A stretch of 64,000 bases of DNA. It comes from Mycobacteroides chelonae. GTDB lineage: Bacteria; Actinomycetota; Actinomycetes; Mycobacteriales; Mycobacteriaceae. The stretch lies in contig JACHLF010000006.1 of the NCBI GenBank assembly GCA_014204435.1, positions 124,001 to 188,000 of the forward strand. Direction: 5' to 3'. A model generated the notes under the pieces. That model was not told the origin of the DNA. It worked only from the letters and a program-made list of their open reading frames with translations, and searched no databases. Each line of letters begins with the position of its first letter. Position 1 is the stretch's first letter. Shown piece after piece: positions 1-9,878 of this stretch. A program made the translations under genes and the position numbers.

Positions 1-124
1 CGGTGTGCTTGTGAATGAGTGCGTGGGTCAGGAAGACGGCGGCAGTTCCCGCCGCTGCCCACCCGGTGCGAAGCCAGGCCAGCGCGGTGCGCTCGACGGC
101 GAGGGTCTCGGGGGCCGCTTTCAT
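1..124 (-). CDS. DUF202 (YidH-type) membrane protein, partial
   Basis: Only the first 41 codons are in the window. The N-terminus contains LAVERTALAWLRTGWAA, the signature of DUF202 small membrane proteins, followed by the start of a hydrophobic segment. The start ATG overlaps the stop codon of the upstream DUF202 gene as ATGA, so the two are translationally coupled and probably form one membrane complex. The function of the family is not established. I see no sign of damage, but the rest lies outside the window. Confidence 0.75.
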   Translation of the reverse strand, partial: MKAAPETLAVERTALAWLRTGWAAAGTAAVFLTHALIHKHT

Positions 125-465
125 CGGTAGAAGACCGCCACCGAAGCCAGGACCGCGACCAGCCCGAGGCTCACCGCGAGTAAGGGCACCAGAATGGTGC
201 CCCTCAAGGGTTGGTCGTGGTCCATCCGGTCCTTCACATCGCGCCAATGCGCGTATGCGCCGATGGACACCACCACCGCGAGCGCCAGACAGGATGCCGC
301 CAGCACATGCCGGACTCCGGCGTGGTGAAACGGTTGGACGAGGGTTTGGACCGCGACGCCGCCGGCGAGTAATCCGAGTGCGGTGCGAATCCACGAGAGG
401 AACGTGCGTTCGTTGGCCAGGGTGAAGCGGTAGTCGATTTTGTGCTCTTCAGGCGGTTCCGTCAC
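121..465 (-). CDS. DUF202 (YidH-type) membrane protein
   Basis: This 114-residue protein has the DUF202 motif LANERTFLSWIRTALGLL near residue 18, followed by three predicted membrane segments (about 24-44, 54-74 and 90-111). Family members are small inner-membrane proteins of unknown function, often found in pairs as here. The start is GTG: a TAAGTT -10 element (472-477, complement) ends six bases before it, so the mRNA is probably leaderless. The stop overlaps the start of the second DUF202 gene by four bases. Membrane location is an inference from hydrophobicity. Confidence 0.75.
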   Translation of the reverse strand: MTEPPEEHKIDYRFTLANERTFLSWIRTALGLLAGGVAVQTLVQPFHHAGVRHVLAASCLALAVVVSIGAYAHWRDVKDRMDHDQPLRGTILVPLLAVSLGLVAVLASVAVFYR

Positions 466-529
466 TCCGCCAACTTACCGAGCGTGAGGGCGCAGACGAG
501 GTGTGTTGCGGACGGCCTGGGTGGCGTGC

Positions 530-1546
530 TCAGGCGAGATGAGTGCTCGGCGGTGCACCGTGCCACCGGGTGTAGGCGTGTGTGAAGGCTGCGGGCTCGG
601 AGTACCCCAGGCGATCGGAGACTTCCTTTACCGAGAGCCCGTTCCGGAGAAATTCGTTGGCCAGGGTTTCGCGCACCTCGTCGAGCAGGACGCGGTACGA
701 CGTACCCTCACGGGCCAGCCGCCGGTGCAGAGTGCGCTCGCCGATATGCATGCTCGCGGCCACCTCTCCCATGGCGGGTACCTGGCCAGGCACTCGAAGC
801 AGCTGGTTGCGCACCTCGCCGGCAATACCGTCGCGGGAACGCCGCAGTTCCAGCAGTTCCTCGCATTGGTGCACGCACAGGGCAGCCGTGTGCGGATCGG
901 CCGTGGGCAATGGCGCCGCCAGCAGTGGGGTCGGGAACACCAGAGCATTTCGGGGTGAATCGAACTCGACGGGGAGAAGCTCGGCGAGGAGGCGCAGGGG
1001 CGTGTCGCGCCCGGTTCGCAGCATCACGCGTGTCCCTGGCGGCATCGCCCCGCCGAAGAGAATGGGCACTATTCCGGCGATGGCTGCCAGGTCGCGTTCC
1101 AGTAGGAAGCGGCGGACATCCGGCGGAATATCGCTGTCGTCTAGATCGAAGACGCTGTCTTCATCGCCAACGGTCAGCGCGAAGCGGTGGAATGTGGAAC
1201 TGAGCTGACTGAACCGTAATCCGACCGAGAATGCGTCCCTCATGGTCGGGCTGGACAGCAGTGCAAAGCCCAGAATTCCGGCACTGGCGAGTTGATAGCG
1301 GGTACCCACCTCGATGCCAAGGCCCGCCGGATCTCCGGTGAGCGCCAACAGGTTCCGCACGATCCGCAGTTCCTGGAGTCCGGTTACCACTGCGTCGGGC
1401 CCGTTGAGGTCGGTCGCGGTGACGCCAGTTCCCTCCAGGCACACATCCGGACCGAAACCGCGGTCCCCGGCCGCGTCGACCAGATTGCGCGTCGCGGTGG
1501 GTGAGCGCGGATAGTCCCAGAACGGGCGGCCAACATCGTCGGGCAC
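530..1546 (-). CDS. AraC-family transcriptional regulator (VirS-like)
   Basis: This 338-residue protein has an N-terminal arabinose-binding-like regulatory domain (about 20-215) and a C-terminal AraC helix-turn-helix pair (about 235-335; MHIGERTLHRRLAREG and VKEVSDRLGYSEPAAFTHAYTRWHG). Length and architecture match mycobacterial VirS (about 340 residues). It is transcribed divergently from an SDR-monooxygenase pair, which is how VirS relates to the mymA operon in M. tuberculosis, so it is probably the activator of that pair. A TAAATT element (1553-1558, complement) ends six bases before the GTG start, which suggests a leaderless mRNA. The inducing ligand is unknown. Confidence 0.8.
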   Translation of the reverse strand: MPDDVGRPFWDYPRSPTATRNLVDAAGDRGFGPDVCLEGTGVTATDLNGPDAVVTGLQELRIVRNLLALTGDPAGLGIEVGTRYQLASAGILGFALLSSPTMRDAFSVGLRFSQLSSTFHRFALTVGDEDSVFDLDDSDIPPDVRRFLLERDLAAIAGIVPILFGGAMPPGTRVMLRTGRDTPLRLLAELLPVEFDSPRNALVFPTPLLAAPLPTADPHTAALCVHQCEELLELRRSRDGIAGEVRNQLLRVPGQVPAMGEVAASMHIGERTLHRRLAREGTSYRVLLDEVRETLANEFLRNGLSVKEVSDRLGYSEPAAFTHAYTRWHGAPPSTHLA

Positions 1547-1617
1547 TGTCCGAATTTATCAAGTCTCAGGCCGATGAAGTCATTCCTGGAGGCGAGCGTG
1601 GTCAATACGTTCGGGAT

Positions 1618-2457
1618 ATGGCGAGTAGGTCTGGGCGCATGCATGGTCAGGTGGCGGTCATCACGGGTGGCGCCAACGGCATCGGCGCCGAGGTGGCGCG
1701 GCAGCTGTCACAACGGGGTGCTTCGGTCGCGATCCTGGATCGCGATGCACGGCAGGCGCAGCAGCTGGCGGCCGAATTGGGCGACGGGGCAACTGGTTAT
1801 GAGGCCGATGTCGCGAATTCCGATTCGATCGCCGAGGCGATGGACGCTGTGGTTCAACGATTCGGCGGGATCGACATCGTCCTCGCAAATGCGGGTATTG
1901 CGGGTCCCATCGCGACCGTGGCCACGGTACGGCCGGGCGACTGGCAGCAGGTGATCGACGTGAACCTCGTGGGTGTGTTCCACACCGTGCGGATCGCCAT
2001 GCCCCACGTACAGCGGCGACCTGGGTACGTGATGGTGGTGGCGTCGGCCGCGGCGGCGCTCCCCGGCCCCACCTTCAGTGCGTACATGGCGGCCAAGTCG
2101 GGTGCCGAAGCGTTCGCACGCGCCCTACGGATCGAACTGTCCGGCAGCGGAGTTGGGGTGGGCATCGCGTACTTTGGCCTGATTGACACCGCGCTCGGCG
2201 CATCGATCTCCGGCAATAATGGGCTGGGGGCGATCATGGCTACGCTGCCGGACGTCATGGGCAAGCCCGCTCCCGTCGGAGTCGCGGGTGCGGCGATCGC
2301 GGAGGGCATTGCCCGCCGGAGTCGGCGTGTGTACGCGCCCCGATGGGTTCCACTGCTGTTGGATCTGCGGACGGCGGTGTATCACCTTGACGGTCTTCTC
2401 GGTCGAAATAAGCGATTGCGGAACGCAATTCGTGAAGCGGATGTGCGGGTAGCATGA
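1618..2457 (+). CDS. Short-chain dehydrogenase/reductase
   Basis: This 279-residue NAD(P)-dependent SDR has the cofactor motif GGANGIGAEVA near residue 17, the NAG-type motif (LANAGIAG) and the catalytic Ser...Tyr-x-x-x-Lys (YMAAK). The reading frame is open further upstream into the AraC gene, but family proteins begin close to the Rossmann motif; ATG 1618 was chosen and ATG 1639 is the alternative. The stop overlaps the start of the downstream monooxygenase (ATGA), so the two enzymes are co-translated. By analogy with Rv3085 in the mymA operon it may oxidise or reduce an alcohol/ketone handled by the monooxygenase; the substrate is unknown. Confidence 0.8.
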   Translation: MASRSGRMHGQVAVITGGANGIGAEVARQLSQRGASVAILDRDARQAQQLAAELGDGATGYEADVANSDSIAEAMDAVVQRFGGIDIVLANAGIAGPIATVATVRPGDWQQVIDVNLVGVFHTVRIAMPHVQRRPGYVMVVASAAAALPGPTFSAYMAAKSGAEAFARALRIELSGSGVGVGIAYFGLIDTALGASISGNNGLGAIMATLPDVMGKPAPVGVAGAAIAEGIARRSRRVYAPRWVPLLLDLRTAVYHLDGLLGRNKRLRNAIREADVRVA

Positions 2458-3923
2458 CGCGGCGATCCCCCTCGGTGGCCATCGTCGGCGCCGGCATGTC
2501 GGGCCTGTGTATGGCGGCGATGCTGCGCGATGCCGGGATCGCCGATATCACCATCCTGGAGAAGTCTCACGAGGTCGGGGGTACGTGGCGGGACAACACC
2601 TATCCGGGTTTGAGCTGTGACATACCTTCGCGGTTTTACCAATTCACCTTTGCGCCGAAGCCGGACTGGTCGAAGTTCTTCTCCCCGGGCGGCGAGATCG
2701 ACCGTTACTTCCGGCGCATCGCCACCGATCTCGATCTCCGCCGCCATATCCGCTTCGGTACCACGGTCAGCGAGGCACGCTTCGACAGCGGTCGCTGGCG
2801 GGTGCGGACCGACCACGGGGAGGAGATCCTCGCAGACTTCCTGGTGGCGGCCACCGGGATCCTGCGTGAGCCGCGATTCCCGGATATTAAGGGCATCAGC
2901 AATTTTCATGGTCCGGTCATGCATTCCGCGCGGTGGGATCATTCATTCGACCCCGCCGGTAAACGTGTGGCGGTGATCGGCACCGGTTCAACCGGAGTTC
3001 AGATCGTCTGCGGTCTGGAGCCCACTGCCGCGCACCTGACGCTGTTTCAGCGCAGCGCCCAATGGGTGGTCCCGATCCCGAATCCGTCCTATACGAAGCT
3101 GACCGATGGGCTACGCCGCCGGCTGCCGGTCCTCAACGCCATCGCGTACCACGGCTACCTCAGCGTGTTCGAGTTCCTGGCTACGGCGCTGGTCCGCCCC
3201 GGGTGGCGGCGACGGTTCATATCGGCGTTGTGCAGAGCCAACTTGCGGACGGTCTCCGATCACGACCTGCGGCGCAGGCTTACCCCGGACTATGAGCCGA
3301 TGTGTCGACGGTTGGTGATCTCCGCGGGCTTCTACCGAGCGATGCAGCGCGACAACGTGTCCCTGGTGGATACCGCAATCGAGCGCGTGGACGCTGAAGG
3401 GATCGTGACGGCCGACGGCCATCTCCACGCCGTCGACGCCATCGTGCTCGCCACCGGATTTGACGCCCATGCCTTTATGCGCCCAATGAATATCGTTGGA
3501 CAAGAGGGTATTACGCTCGGAGAACTGTGGGCGGATGGGCCTAAGGCGCACCTTGGGGTTGGCCTGCCGGGCTTTCCGAACTTCTTCATGCTGATGGGCC
3601 CGCATAGTCCCGTGGGGAACTACTCGCTTACCGCCATAGCCGAGCACCAGTGTGGGTACGTCCTGCGGTGGATTCGGGGCTGGCAGAACGGCGAGCTCGA
3701 TGCGGTGGCGCCTACTGCCGAGGCCACTGCGACGTTCAACGCGGAGATGCGTGCGGCCATGCCGGGCACGGTGTGGGCGACCGGCTGCACGAGTTGGTAT
3801 CTCGGGATGGACGGCGTTCCCGAACTGTGGCCGTGGACTCCGGGCGCGTACCGGCGTCGTATGCGCGCGGAACCGAATCTGTCCGATTACGACGTCAGCG
3901 TTTGGGACGCGGTACCCACCTGA
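2454..3923 (+). CDS. Flavin-containing Baeyer-Villiger-type monooxygenase (MymA-like)
   Basis: The protein has 489 residues. It shows an N-terminal FAD motif (GAGMSG, residues 12-17), a Baeyer-Villiger fingerprint of the FxGxxxHxxxW type followed by D (151-162), and a second Rossmann motif for NADPH (GTGSTG). Length and context (divergent AraC regulator, partner SDR) resemble M. tuberculosis MymA (Rv3083), which belongs to the same class as EthA. It should insert oxygen into a ketone or oxidise a soft heteroatom using NADPH and O2. The start overlaps the SDR stop. The lipase and fatty acyl ligase genes of the full mymA operon are absent here. The substrate is not predictable. Confidence 0.82.
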   Translation: MTRRSPSVAIVGAGMSGLCMAAMLRDAGIADITILEKSHEVGGTWRDNTYPGLSCDIPSRFYQFTFAPKPDWSKFFSPGGEIDRYFRRIATDLDLRRHIRFGTTVSEARFDSGRWRVRTDHGEEILADFLVAATGILREPRFPDIKGISNFHGPVMHSARWDHSFDPAGKRVAVIGTGSTGVQIVCGLEPTAAHLTLFQRSAQWVVPIPNPSYTKLTDGLRRRLPVLNAIAYHGYLSVFEFLATALVRPGWRRRFISALCRANLRTVSDHDLRRRLTPDYEPMCRRLVISAGFYRAMQRDNVSLVDTAIERVDAEGIVTADGHLHAVDAIVLATGFDAHAFMRPMNIVGQEGITLGELWADGPKAHLGVGLPGFPNFFMLMGPHSPVGNYSLTAIAEHQCGYVLRWIRGWQNGELDAVAPTAEATATFNAEMRAAMPGTVWATGCTSWYLGMDGVPELWPWTPGAYRRRMRAEPNLSDYDVSVWDAVPT

Positions 3924-3988
3924 CTAGCCGATCTTCATCACCTGTCAAACAAAATCCATCCAGGAGTGGGTGCAGAAGACCTTTGCCG

Positions 3989-4024
3989 AGCGGACCATTG
4001 TCGACGACCTCACGATGGTCCGCT
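3989..4024 (+). terminator. Hairpin between convergent genes
   Basis: A perfect 10-bp stem (3989-3998 with 4015-4024) encloses a 16-base loop between the convergent monooxygenase and serC genes. There is no T tract, as is usual for mycobacterial terminators. The plus strand at about 3957-4026 also reads as a short open tail ending at TAG (EWVQKTFAERTIVDDLTMVR), so this could be the 3' end of a lost gene instead. Confidence 0.45.
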
Positions 4025-4038
4025 AGCTCCGAGCGCGA

Positions 4039-5268
<1,230 letters not shown>

Positions 5269-5354
5269 TTACACTCGCCCAGAGCTTGTAGACTTCCACG
5301 TAGCTCCGGAACGTAAAAGTTTGCAGGTCTGTTACCTAATCAAAGGAGATAGGC

Positions 5355-6410
5355 ATGTCCCTCCGTGAGAAGTTGCGCGCGAAGAAGGAAGTGCGCGGCG
5401 ACGCGAAGTACGTCCAGGTGCTAGAGACCCTGTCGCACGGATCGACGAACCGGAACTTCGATCCGTTTCTCGACATCGACTGGGACTCGCCCGAGTACGC
5501 TGTCGTGCCCAACGACCCGCGTTGGGTGTTGCCACACAAGACCGATCCGCTGGGGCGACACCCCTGGTACCAGTCACAGTCGCTGGAGAAGCAGATCGAA
5601 ATCGGTATGTGGCGTCAGGCCAACGTGGCGAAGGTGGGCCTGCACTTCGAGAGCATCCTCATCCGCGGTTTGATCCAGTACGCCTTCAGCGTGCCCAATG
5701 GTTCCCCGGAATTCCGCTACCTCAACCACGAGTCCATCGAAGAGTGCAACCACACCCTGATGTTTCAGGAGATGGTGAACCGCCTGGGTGTCGATGTGCC
5801 CGGTATGCCGCGCCTGCTGCGCTGGCTGTCCCCGTTCATCCCGCTGGCTTCGACGGTCACGCCTGAGACCTTTTTCGTCGGCGTGCTCGCGGGGGAAGAG
5901 CCCATTGACCACACCCAGAAGAACGTGCTGCGTGAGGGTGACAATCTGCACCCGATCATGCGCCGCGTCATGGAGATCCATGTCGCCGAGGAAGCCCGGC
6001 ACATCTCGTTCGCGCATGAGTACCTGCACAAGCGAGTCCCGACGATGCACTGGTTCAACCGTTTCCTGCTTTCCATCAGCACCCCTGTCATCATGCGGGT
6101 GCTGATGGGCGCGATCATGACACCGCCGCGTAGCTTCTTCAAAAAGTTCGATATCCCGGACGACGTCCGCAAGGAGATCTTCTGGAAGAGCCCGGCCTCC
6201 CGCCAGACGATGAGCGAAGTCTTCTCCGATGTCCGGATGCTGTGCCGTGGTGTCGGCATGATGAATCCCATCGCCAAGCTGGTGTGGCGGGTGTTGCACA
6301 TCGATGGTCGCGCCGCCCGGTATCGCAGTGAGCCGCAACGCGGCCCGCTGGTGAACTATGCCGCTCCTGAGGTCTTGGCCTCTGATTCACCCAGCGCTGT
6401 TCCCGCCTGA
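5355..6410 (+). CDS. AurF-like diiron oxygenase (Rv0885-like)
   Basis: The protein has 351 residues and is mainly helical. It carries two ExxH pairs typical of non-haem diiron oxygenases (E130-x-x-H133 in EECNH and E213-x-x-H216 in EEARH) plus further Glu/His candidates (H97/E99, E181). It is best placed in the AurF/p-aminobenzoate N-oxygenase-like family. The mycobacterial substrate is unknown. A strong ribosome site (AAAGGAG) precedes ATG 5355. Its TGA stop overlaps the ATG of fprB by one base (TGATG), so the ferredoxin-reductase fusion downstream is the obvious electron donor. The pair is conserved in M. tuberculosis (Rv0885-Rv0886). Confidence 0.75.
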   Translation: MSLREKLRAKKEVRGDAKYVQVLETLSHGSTNRNFDPFLDIDWDSPEYAVVPNDPRWVLPHKTDPLGRHPWYQSQSLEKQIEIGMWRQANVAKVGLHFESILIRGLIQYAFSVPNGSPEFRYLNHESIEECNHTLMFQEMVNRLGVDVPGMPRLLRWLSPFIPLASTVTPETFFVGVLAGEEPIDHTQKNVLREGDNLHPIMRRVMEIHVAEEARHISFAHEYLHKRVPTMHWFNRFLLSISTPVIMRVLMGAIMTPPRSFFKKFDIPDDVRKEIFWKSPASRQTMSEVFSDVRMLCRGVGMMNPIAKLVWRVLHIDGRAARYRSEPQRGPLVNYAAPEVLASDSPSAVPA

Positions 6411-8092
6411 TGCCGCACGTCGTTACCCAGGCCTGCTGCAACGAGGGGTCGTGCGTGTACGCATGCCCGGTGAACTGTATCCACCCCACGCCTGATGAAC
6501 CCGATTTCCTCACAGCAGAGATGCTGCACATCGACGCCTCGGCATGCGTCGATTGCGGTGCCTGCGTTGCCGCTTGCCCTGTCGATGCCATCAAGCCGGA
6601 CTCGGTGCTCAAGGAAGAGCAGCTGCCCTTCCTGCGGATCAACTCCGAGTTCTATCCGCGCGAAATCCCCCGCGCCAGTTTGGCTCCGGTTATTCAGGCG
6701 CCGCCGGTCCGGGAGAGTGGCCGTGGGCTGAAGGTGGCCATCGTGGGCTCCGGTCCCGCTGCTATGTACGCCGCGGACGAGCTGCTGACCCAACCGAATG
6801 TGAGGGTCAGCATGTTCGAAAGGCTGCCCGCCCCATATGGTTTGGTGCGTGCTGGGGTGGCCCCCGATCACCAGCAGACCAAGCGGGTGACCAAGCTGTT
6901 CGACACGATGGCCGCGCAGCCCAACTTCGAGTTCTACCTGAACGTCGAGGTGGGTAAGGATGTCACCCACGACGAACTGCTGGCGCATCACCATGCGGTG
7001 ATCTACTCCGTCGGCGCCTCCTCGGATCGTCGCCTGGACATCCCTGGCATCGAGCTGCCAGGCAACGCCACCGCCACTCAGGTGGTCGCGTGGATCAACG
7101 CGCACCCCGACTACAGCGATTTCCGGGTCGACCTCGACCACGAACGCGCCGTGGTCATCGGCAACGGGAATGTCGCGCTCGACGTCGCTCGGGTGCTCAC
7201 CGGAAGCATCGATCGCCTTGCGCGCACCGATATTTCAGATACCGCGCTGACCGCGCTGCGGAGCAGCAAGCTGCGCGAGGTGGTCATCGTCGGTCGGCGC
7301 GGCCCCGAGTATTCGGCATTCACCCTGCCCGAGCTGCTCGGCCTGGTGGGTCTGCCCGATATGACAGTGGTGATCGATGACGAAACCGCAAAGCTGGTGG
7401 ATGAGGCGCTGCAGACGCATCTGGAGCCGCTGACCCGCCAGAAGCTGGAGGTGCTCAGCACCTGCCCGCGCGAGGCTCGGGAGCCGGGCGGTAAGACCAT
7501 TCGTTTCGCCTACAACCGCACCCCCGTTGAGGTGTTGGGGGAGGGTCGCGTGACGGGCATCGAGTTCGAGCATGGCGAGGACGTCGACACCATTGATGCG
7601 GGCCTGGTGCTCACCTCGATCGGTTACCGCGGCGTACCGATGCCCGGTGTGCCGTTCGACAATCAGCGCGCAGTGATCCCGAACGAGCAAGGGCGCGTGA
7701 TGGATTTGGCCACCGGCAGAGCTTATCGGGCCACCTACGTGGCGGGATGGATCAAGCGGGGCCCGACCGGGTTCATCGGGACCAACAAGTCGTGCTCGCA
7801 GCAGACCGTCACCTCGTTGGTGGAGGACTACAACAACGGCCTGCTCGACGATCCGTCGCAACGGTTGTCAGGTCTGTCCAAGCTCATTCAGCGGCGCCAG
7901 CCCACCATCGTCGATCACGACGGCTGGCTGGCGATCGACCGAGCGGAGATCGCGCGGGGCAAGGGCGAAGGCCGTCCGCGCGACAAGTTTGTCTCGGTTC
8001 CCGAGATGCTGAGCGTGGCCGCGAATGCCCCGCAACCACCGTTGTGGCGTAAGGCTATTCGCGGATCGGCTCTGGAGGACTTGCTGCGTTAG
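6410..8092 (+). CDS. fprB: Ferredoxin/ferredoxin-NADP reductase fusion FprB
   Basis: This 560-residue protein combines an N-terminal 7Fe-type ferredoxin (cysteine clusters in CCNEGSCVYACPVNC and CVDCGACVAACPVD, residues about 1-70) with an adrenodoxin-reductase-like module: FAD motif VGSGPAAMYAA near residue 113 and NADPH motif IGNGNVALDVARVL near 250. It transfers electrons from NADPH through FAD to its own iron-sulfur clusters and then to a partner. The one-base overlap with the preceding diiron gene points to that oxygenase as partner. Length matches M. tuberculosis FprB (about 575). Confidence 0.93.
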   Translation: MPHVVTQACCNEGSCVYACPVNCIHPTPDEPDFLTAEMLHIDASACVDCGACVAACPVDAIKPDSVLKEEQLPFLRINSEFYPREIPRASLAPVIQAPPVRESGRGLKVAIVGSGPAAMYAADELLTQPNVRVSMFERLPAPYGLVRAGVAPDHQQTKRVTKLFDTMAAQPNFEFYLNVEVGKDVTHDELLAHHHAVIYSVGASSDRRLDIPGIELPGNATATQVVAWINAHPDYSDFRVDLDHERAVVIGNGNVALDVARVLTGSIDRLARTDISDTALTALRSSKLREVVIVGRRGPEYSAFTLPELLGLVGLPDMTVVIDDETAKLVDEALQTHLEPLTRQKLEVLSTCPREAREPGGKTIRFAYNRTPVEVLGEGRVTGIEFEHGEDVDTIDAGLVLTSIGYRGVPMPGVPFDNQRAVIPNEQGRVMDLATGRAYRATYVAGWIKRGPTGFIGTNKSCSQQTVTSLVEDYNNGLLDDPSQRLSGLSKLIQRRQPTIVDHDGWLAIDRAEIARGKGEGRPRDKFVSVPEMLSVAANAPQPPLWRKAIRGSALEDLLR

Positions 8093-8095
8093 TGG

Positions 8096-8572
8096 CTACT
8101 GGCCGCCCGCGGCGAACTTCTTGAGGTCTTCGGGGCTGACGATCTTGACCGGTTGACCCAACGACCACAGGTGTCCGAACGGATCCTTGATGACGCCGAA
8201 ACGGTCCCCCCAGAACTGGTCCTCGAGCGGCATCTCGATGCTCGCCCCCGCGTCCACCGCGCGGCTGAACCAGTCGTCGACATTGGGCACGGTCAGGTGA
8301 ATGGTGACCGGAGTGCCGCCGAGTGCGGTGGGGGTGCTCGACTTGCCGTCGTTGTACTCGGGGAAGTCGTCGTTCATCATGATCGTCGTGCCGTTGATCT
8401 TGACGGCGGCATGCATCACCTTGCCGTCGGGAGTCTCCAGCAGTCCGAGCTCTTCGGCGCCAAAGGCGTTCTTATAGAACGCGATCGCGGCGCGTGAGTC
8501 CTCGACGATGATGTACGGAGAGACGGAAGGTTCTATGGGTGGTAGGTCGGCAGAGGCCTGAGAGGTGTCCAT
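8096..8572 (-). CDS. VOC/glyoxalase-superfamily protein (Rv0887c-like)
   Basis: The 158-residue protein belongs to the VOC (glyoxalase/bleomycin resistance) fold, PhnB-like: SPYIIVEDSRAAIAFYKNAFGAEE near residue 18 and the C-terminal DPFGHLWSLGQ. Members bind a metal and act as isomerases, dioxygenases or drug-binding proteins; no specific activity is assigned. ATG 8572 gives the conserved N-terminus, while an in-frame GTG at 8590 is the alternative. Its stop lies three bases from the convergent fprB stop. Confidence 0.75.
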   Translation of the reverse strand: MDTSQASADLPPIEPSVSPYIIVEDSRAAIAFYKNAFGAEELGLLETPDGKVMHAAVKINGTTIMMNDDFPEYNDGKSSTPTALGGTPVTIHLTVPNVDDWFSRAVDAGASIEMPLEDQFWGDRFGVIKDPFGHLWSLGQPVKIVSPEDLKKFAAGGQ

Positions 8573-8622
8573 GGAGACCCACCCAACCACCTCAGGCGTA
8601 GTGACGCCAGGACTTCAGGCGC

Positions 8623-9759
8623 TTATGCATCCACCCGGGAGTGCAGCAGCCCGAACCCTTCCACGGAGTCGATGGAGCGCGGTCCGGGGCCGACATACAA
8701 CGCGGCCGGACGGACCAGCTTGCCGAGACGCTTCTGCTCCATGATGTGCGCGCTCCAGCCCGCGGTGCGGGCGCAGGTGAACATCGCCGGCATCATCCGG
8801 GTCGGGACCTGCGCGAAGTCGAGAATGACCGCCGCCCAGAACTCGACATTGGTCTCGATGACGCGGTCGGGACGACGCTCCCGCAGCTCGGTGAGCGCAG
8901 CCTGCTCAAGCGCTGCGGCCACCTCGTAGCGTGCGGCGCCGAGTCGCTGGGCGGTGCTGCGCAGCACCCGTGCACGGGGATCCTCGGCGCGGTACACCCG
9001 GTGACCGAATCCCATGAGCTTTTCGCGACGGTCGAGGATGCCCTTGATGACGCCGCGGGCATCGCCGGTCTTCTCGGCCTGCTCGATCATCGGCAGCACC
9101 CGTGCGGGCGCACCGCCGTGCAGTGGGCCGCTCATCGCACCGACGGCACCCGAGAGCGCGGCAGCCACGTCGGCTCCGGTGGATGCGATGACTCGCGCGG
9201 TGAAGGTGGAGGCGTTCATGCCGTGCTCGGCGGCCGAAACCCAGTACGCGTCGATGGCCTCGACATGCTTGAGGTCTGGTTCACCCTGCCAGCGAGTCAT
9301 GAAACGTGATGTGACGGTGGAGCATTCGTCGACGACCTTTTGCGGTACGGCGGGTAGGGCGTTGCCGCGTGCGGACTGGGCGACATAGGACAGTGCCATC
9401 ACCGAGGCGCGGGCCAGCTGATGGCGAGCGATCGAATCCTCGGTGTCCAGCAGCGGCTCGAATCCCCAGATGGGCGCCAGCATGGCGAGCCCGGCCTGGA
9501 CGTCGACGCGGACGTCGCCGGTATGCACGGGGATGGGGAAGGGCTCGGCGGGCGGGAGTCCCTGGCCGAACTTGCCATCGACCAACAGTGCCCACACGTC
9601 GCCGAAGGTCACCCGCTGGGCGACCAGATCCTCGATGTCGACACCGCGGTAACGCAGCGCTCCGCCGTCCTTGTCAGGCTCGGCGATCTCGGTGGCGAAG
9701 GCGGTCACGCCCTCCAGTCCAGGTGCGAAATCCGCTGGTAGCGGCGCTGCAACCGTCAT
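8623..9759 (-). CDS. citA: Citrate synthase CitA (second isoform)
   Basis: This 378-residue enzyme condenses oxaloacetate and acetyl-CoA to citrate. Family motifs include EPDKDGGALRYRGVDIEDL, GPLHGGAPARVLPM and MGFGHRVYRAEDPRARVLR with the active-site histidines. ATG 9759 (MTVAAPL...) was chosen over an upstream in-frame start because it matches the family N-terminus and follows an AGGGAG ribosome site. It is a paralogue of gltA2 further along; the same pairing occurs in M. tuberculosis (Rv0889c and Rv0896). Confidence 0.92.
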   Translation of the reverse strand: MTVAAPLPADFAPGLEGVTAFATEIAEPDKDGGALRYRGVDIEDLVAQRVTFGDVWALLVDGKFGQGLPPAEPFPIPVHTGDVRVDVQAGLAMLAPIWGFEPLLDTEDSIARHQLARASVMALSYVAQSARGNALPAVPQKVVDECSTVTSRFMTRWQGEPDLKHVEAIDAYWVSAAEHGMNASTFTARVIASTGADVAAALSGAVGAMSGPLHGGAPARVLPMIEQAEKTGDARGVIKGILDRREKLMGFGHRVYRAEDPRARVLRSTAQRLGAARYEVAAALEQAALTELRERRPDRVIETNVEFWAAVILDFAQVPTRMMPAMFTCARTAGWSAHIMEQKRLGKLVRPAALYVGPGPRSIDSVEGFGLLHSRVDA

Positions 9760-9878
9760 GATTCTCGACTCCCTACCTGTGGGTAACAACTCGGTAAAGG
9801 CGATTCTTGCACCTGCAAATAAGGGTGCTTCTTAGTCACCTCGCCATTCCTTAGGCGGGCGCCTGTAGCGTGATTTTC

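Noticed and set aside
15..425. Plus-strand open frame over the DUF202 genes
   Set aside because: It is the antisense of clear DUF202 coding sequence and is Arg/Pro-rich with no family match.
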